Assembly (NCBI GenBank): GCA_018105865.1
Contig: CM030856.1
Location: 6,079,220-6,143,219 of the forward strand
Source: Metaphire vulgaris
Lineage: Eukaryota > Annelida > Clitellata > Crassiclitellata > Megascolecidae
DNA: 64,000 bases
Reading direction: 5' to 3'
Part shown: positions 53,880 to 64,000 of the stretch, one piece after another
Layout of the letters: each line of letters starts with the position of its first letter
How positions within the stretch are numbered: the first letter of the stretch is position 1
Position numbers and translations under genes: made by a program
Notes under the pieces: generated by a model
Told to the model about the DNA's origin: nothing
Database searches by the model: none
Seen by the model: the letters and a program-made list of their open reading frames with translations, nothing else

Positions 53880-56800
53880 ATACTCTTTATTCGAACAGAC
53901 TTACATACAATAAACACAAGCGCATCGTATGGTCAATTGATTGTACAATTAAAGGTGTATTTAAATGTATATCATTGAGTCAGACAAACTTCACAAATTT
54001 CACAAAAATGCTTTAGAATATTGTCAAAAGCTCTCTCAAAAACACCACTACGAATGCCATCAGGTAGATTTCAGATATTGAAATAAAAACAATACTTCAA
54101 CAATAACTTGGGTCAAACCAGCATAATAAAACGTTTAGAAAACTATAACAAACACGCTGTAATAATGTAATAACAAAGGCTCTTACAAAATATCAATTCA
54201 ACGTGCAAAACAGTCAACAGAAACTAAAATATAAGCATAAAAAACAAAAGTGACAATCAAGCATCGTATAAGAATCGGAAAAATTATTCAGAACTCTTCA
54301 AATCAGTTTTACACTTTTTTCATGCTACAGTCGACTGGTTTCAATCATTAGCAAGCAGTAGCGTGCCGAGGGGGACCGGTGGCTCGGGCGCCGACCAGAT
54401 GGGGGGTGGGTTAAAAATTGACTCGGGGACATTTTTTATCGATTGTCAACCATGCAGGTGCCAAAATCAATTTAGCAGCGTTGCTTACACTCTCCTCTGC
54501 TCATTGGGGGAGGGGGGATTTAGGGTAGTTCAGAGAGGGGTTTTGTGAGAAATTACCGTAACTCTGAAATTATTGCAAATTCTGTGCGAGGAATCTAAGA
54601 TTTATGAGGAGGGGTGGGAGAGAATTGCCCCCCATCCTGCCTGTATGCAACACTGCTACCAAGAAGCAATGGGATTCTGTACCGATAGTAAATACAGCGA
54701 CACCCGAAGAGCATTGTAACTCGAGCGAAAGAGGAAAGCGCCGAAATGCACCGAGATCAAAAACTAGAACAAAGAAACCAAGAAGGGAACTAACTGCAAG
54801 CTGCCCGTACTCAAAACTTATTACAAATCAAAGAAAGCAGTCGGACATTTCAATGGAATGAAGGCCAAGAGACAAAATACCAATTCATTATAACTACGTA
54901 AAAAATAACAAGTACAAATTGAGATAACATCAACGGGCAGTCAAAATAAATTACAGGATGAATGAATAATACATAATCAGCAACGACAAAGCTCTAAATA
55001 CAAATAAAAATAATAAAAAAATACATCAGTCAATCTTACACAAAGTAGGCAACAATATCAAAGCACAAGGATGGCTTACAAGGTATTTATTGATTTAAAT
55101 GTTCTGGATGGTATTATATGAGGTCCATCGTATGTGTTTCTTGTCAATATTTCCAATGAAATGTCATTAATAAAGAAACATTACAATCTTCGGCATAAAT
55201 AAAATACTTATATAAACTATAAATGTAAGCAGAGGTATATCAGTGAAGCTCAGATTCTTGGGAAAATTCTATTAACCAAATTTACATAGCAAAGTTACTG
55301 TAATAAATTAAACAAAAATGCATGACTACGGTACTACACAAAACAGATCAATTAATATGTATTAATAAATACAAAGTTCACAATTTGATGTACAAAATTT
55401 ACCAGACAAATATACCGGTAACTATTTGCTAGATCGTGTAAAGCTAAACCACCAAAAATAACGGTTTGTTAAGAAAAAAATCATATATTACCCTATGAGT
55501 GAAAATTATCGGGTATGATTTGTCAGTAACTATGGTATCTCCAAATCAAAACTACTGGCAAAACAAGAGGTGACCATAGATAACTCTGTGCTGTTGAAAC
55601 TTCATTAGAAACTGCATAGAAAGATCAAAAAACCTTGAAAATTTGATAACAAAATGAACATCTGTGTAGCAGGAACCATGAGAAAAAATATGGGCATGTT
55701 ACAGTTTTACGTTTATGAAAACAAAAGTTGTAAACACAAAAAACACACAAGGAGGATCTCAGAATCATATCACACGCATAATAAATAGCAGAACAGCTTT
55801 AAAAATAGTTGTGATTTACAAATAATATACCAAAAATTAGCCTAGAATAAATCCTACTCCTATGCAATACACATACAAAAATATATGAATTAGTATAAAA
55901 TATAAATGTATTACCATATGAACACAAACATCTATCACAAACTAGTTTAAAAATCAATATATATATATACAAATGGCAAATTCAAGACAATTAAAGTAGC
56001 GAATCTTGAACCTTGCAAACGAACACAAACCTTTATAACATCATCTGCATCTACTTCTATGACAATCAGAAATTCATCAAACAATCTGTCAAAAATTGCA
56101 TTTCAACGAAGAGTTAAGCACGGCCAATCGTATTACACGTCACATACACTAGATAAAGACGAGCGAAATATGAGGCAGCACATATTTATGACACAGTACT
56201 ACAATGGCAATCTTACTTATCTAATATCAGAGCCGTAACTAGGGGGGCCCGGGGGCAATCCGCCCCGGGCGCCGAGCCGTCTGGGGGAGGGAAGGGCACA
56301 TTTTTGGTTGATGTGAATAAAAAAATAGCTGTAACGATTAAAAAAGGGTCATCACCCTGAAAATGGAGTGTTTTGCAATTAAAAAAAGGTCATCACTGAA
56401 ATTTAGGGGCGCAAAATAGAAATCTTGCCCTGGGTGCCAAAAACCCTAGTTACGGCTCTGTCTAATATGTCCATGTTCTGCATATTACGATCAGAGTGAG
56501 TTAAGATAGTAAACTGCAAGAACATGATCAAGTGTAAAAGTCACAGAACACACGTAAAAGAACACGAGGTCTGAAATTTGTTTGCAAAATTTTACGCTCT
56601 CCGATCCCGGCCGCAGCCTAAAACACAACTGGCAGAATTAAGTCTCGTTTACAGCAAAAATTTGTCAAGAAAAACGATTTGTATAAAAATACTGTATTTT
56701 AGAATGAGTAATGCGATTGACAACCGATCAAAACTGTCGATAATAAATCTCGCATCAGAGAACTACAAAATTATTAATAAAACATTAATATAAGACCAGA

Positions 56801-56883
56801 ATGTATATAAACAGCTGCATTATGTTGTGCTATTATAAACAAAACGCATCATCAATGACTACATGTCCCACATAATTGCAACC

Positions 56884-56927
<44 letters not shown>

Positions 56928-58319
56928 ACCATACGTTCACTTGAGAAAAACTCCATTGATCATTCTAGATTAAAAACTGCTATTTTTTAAACTCTGTAAA
57001 TAATCACTAGCAAACACCGTCTGCTTGACAACATATTTGGCCACTGCACAGCACAAACATTTTTACATGCTTACTTACTTCATGTCAGCTTGGCAAGCAA
57101 GCCGTGAGAGAAAATACGGCACATAAACAAAATCCCGTCGAGCAAAACACACACACATTATACATAGATCATATTGATAATTAACAGACGTAAAAAATTA
57201 CCAAAAAATATCATGCGGCAGTTCACCAAACAAAACAAAAGCATCCACAACCGAAGGTCACAGCACCGCAATAGTCTGCAAAGTAGGGTAACACTCAATT
57301 TGAATAACAAAAAAAATTGGTACCAAAACCCAACTTAGTCACACAGCAAACCTCTTTCAGGGTATAAAAATTAGCACCGTTTGCCGAACAAATCATAAAT
57401 GCAACACACCATCAATAAATTCTCCATTGCAAAAATAATTTACTCTCCGTTTCATTTCGTACGTTTAAAAACTGTGAAACTTTTCAACATCACAAACAAC
57501 ACTGAAGGTTCTTTATACACCGATACTATAACACTTATAAGATCCATATTTTGCAGTTACAATACACAATGCAAACAGATAAACCACCACCGTAGGGGCA
57601 GCATTTTAAAGCCAGCAGAAAGTCTATATGAGAAGTCACAAATGAAACTCTGAAAGACAATGTAAGCAACCGCCGGACAACATATAACCCACAGAAGCGA
57701 CACTAGGAATGAACGCAGAGTTCAGGCTACGAACAAACATAACAATAAATGCCGAAGGTCTGTATTTTTAGCAGAGAATGCCTCTTCACACACGCACGCA
57801 CGCACACACACTGTTACATTCAATATCCACACAGGAACACACATACACACACAAACACAGCAGCATTGAGCACTTCTGGGTTACCTGAATGAACAGGTTC
57901 AATATATATCTGCTGCTATTAAGGCTTAAAAGAATAACAAGCAGTCAATGAAAGTTTCAAACTCAAGATTCAGAAAAAAAAATCAAATGCTATTCATTTA
58001 CTCAGCAGAAGAACTACAAAAGCATGATAATTGACAAAGGCGCAACAAATTGTCTAACGATGGCCACGTCGGTCTGCTGCATAAACAGTAACGTCGAAAC
58101 ATAGCAACAGGACCAGTGCATCGTCAAAATATGTATAGACTGGTTCTTGAATAAGGCAGTTTACAATACATCACTTGAGAAGGTAAATGACAAAAAGACA
58201 CGGCACTTCACGACGAAGAAGAATGTCAACACACACACACGCTCACACACACACACACGGTCTGTTAATTATCATGAAGCTGCAACATAGTTCAGTTGGA
58301 TAGATTACAACAGTCAAAG
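53880..58319 (-). other. Intergenic / probable long 3' UTR of the CtBP-like gene
   Basis: AT-rich, no supportable coding. Contains a possible MITE at about 54356-54660 (CAGTAGCGTGCCGAGGG), the hAT MITE at 56228-56460, (TA)n at 56884-56923 and (CA)n tracts at 57790-57860 and 58230-58260. ORFs here lack splice or homology support. Confidence 0.5.
56228..56460. mobile_element. hAT-type MITE (CAGAGCCGTAACTAGGG ends)
   Basis: CAGAGCCGTAACTAGGG / CCCTAGTTACGGCTCTG with a perfect 8-bp TSD, TCTAATAT (56220-56227, 56461-56468). Confidence 0.93.
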
Positions 58320-63848
<5,529 letters not shown>

Positions 63849-64000
63849 CTAACAGAAATTCAAGCATGAAGCCCAATTACAAAAATGTCTTAAACATAAC
63901 AGAAAATAATGTTCAAGCATCTGTCCATAGACTATCAAATATAGAAGCTCACAAATGAATAGCTAGAATAGATTTTCCCGATCGTTTATATCAAAATATT

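Overview
This is eukaryotic nuclear DNA from a bilaterian animal, probably a marine invertebrate. It is AT-rich, with GT-AG introns, many microsatellites and dozens of short DNA-transposon derivatives. All gene models below were built by hand from reading frames, splice sites and phase matching; nothing was aligned by software. I cannot name the species.

Layout. About 1-18.6 kb is dense in hAT-type MITEs that carry 8-bp target-site duplications (TSDs), and it also holds a decayed mariner, a TA-flanked transposon and simple repeats. Threaded through it on the + strand is a four- or five-exon gene (6809 to about 14.8-14.9 kb). It encodes a small secreted, Asp-rich, repeat-containing protein that I do not recognise; this is the best candidate for something undescribed. 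From 18.7 to 32.7 kb (+) lies a PGC-1-family transcriptional coactivator (PPARGC1/PPRC1-like, about 1058 aa). From 45.2 down to 35.1 kb (-) lies a complete 13-exon methionine aminopeptidase 1 (381 aa), convergent with the coactivator. From 52.7 down to 47.1 kb (-) lies a complete 7-exon M6/proteolipid (GPM6/PLP) four-pass membrane protein (250 aa). From the right edge down to 58.3 kb (-) lie seven exons of a divergent CtBP-like protein that has lost the catalytic Arg and His and carries one frameshift; its 5' end is outside the window.

Relations. The recognised genes are unrelated in function: mitochondrial/nuclear transcription control, N-terminal Met removal, neural membrane proteolipid, and corepressor-like NAD-binding protein. 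However, their human relatives PPARGC1A, METAP1, GPM6A and CTBP1 all lie on chromosome 4, so the block looks like a fragment of an ancient linkage group. About 30% of the 5' splice sites I placed have T at position +3 (GTTAGT type), an unusual feature of this genome.

Introns and intergenic space hold the same MITE families, three copies of a 72-bp TTAA-flanked piggyBac-type MITE, tRNA-like and LINE-tail SINEs, LINE ORF remnants, an inverted telomere-repeat foldback and a 23-bp minisatellite made of repeated 5' splice sites.
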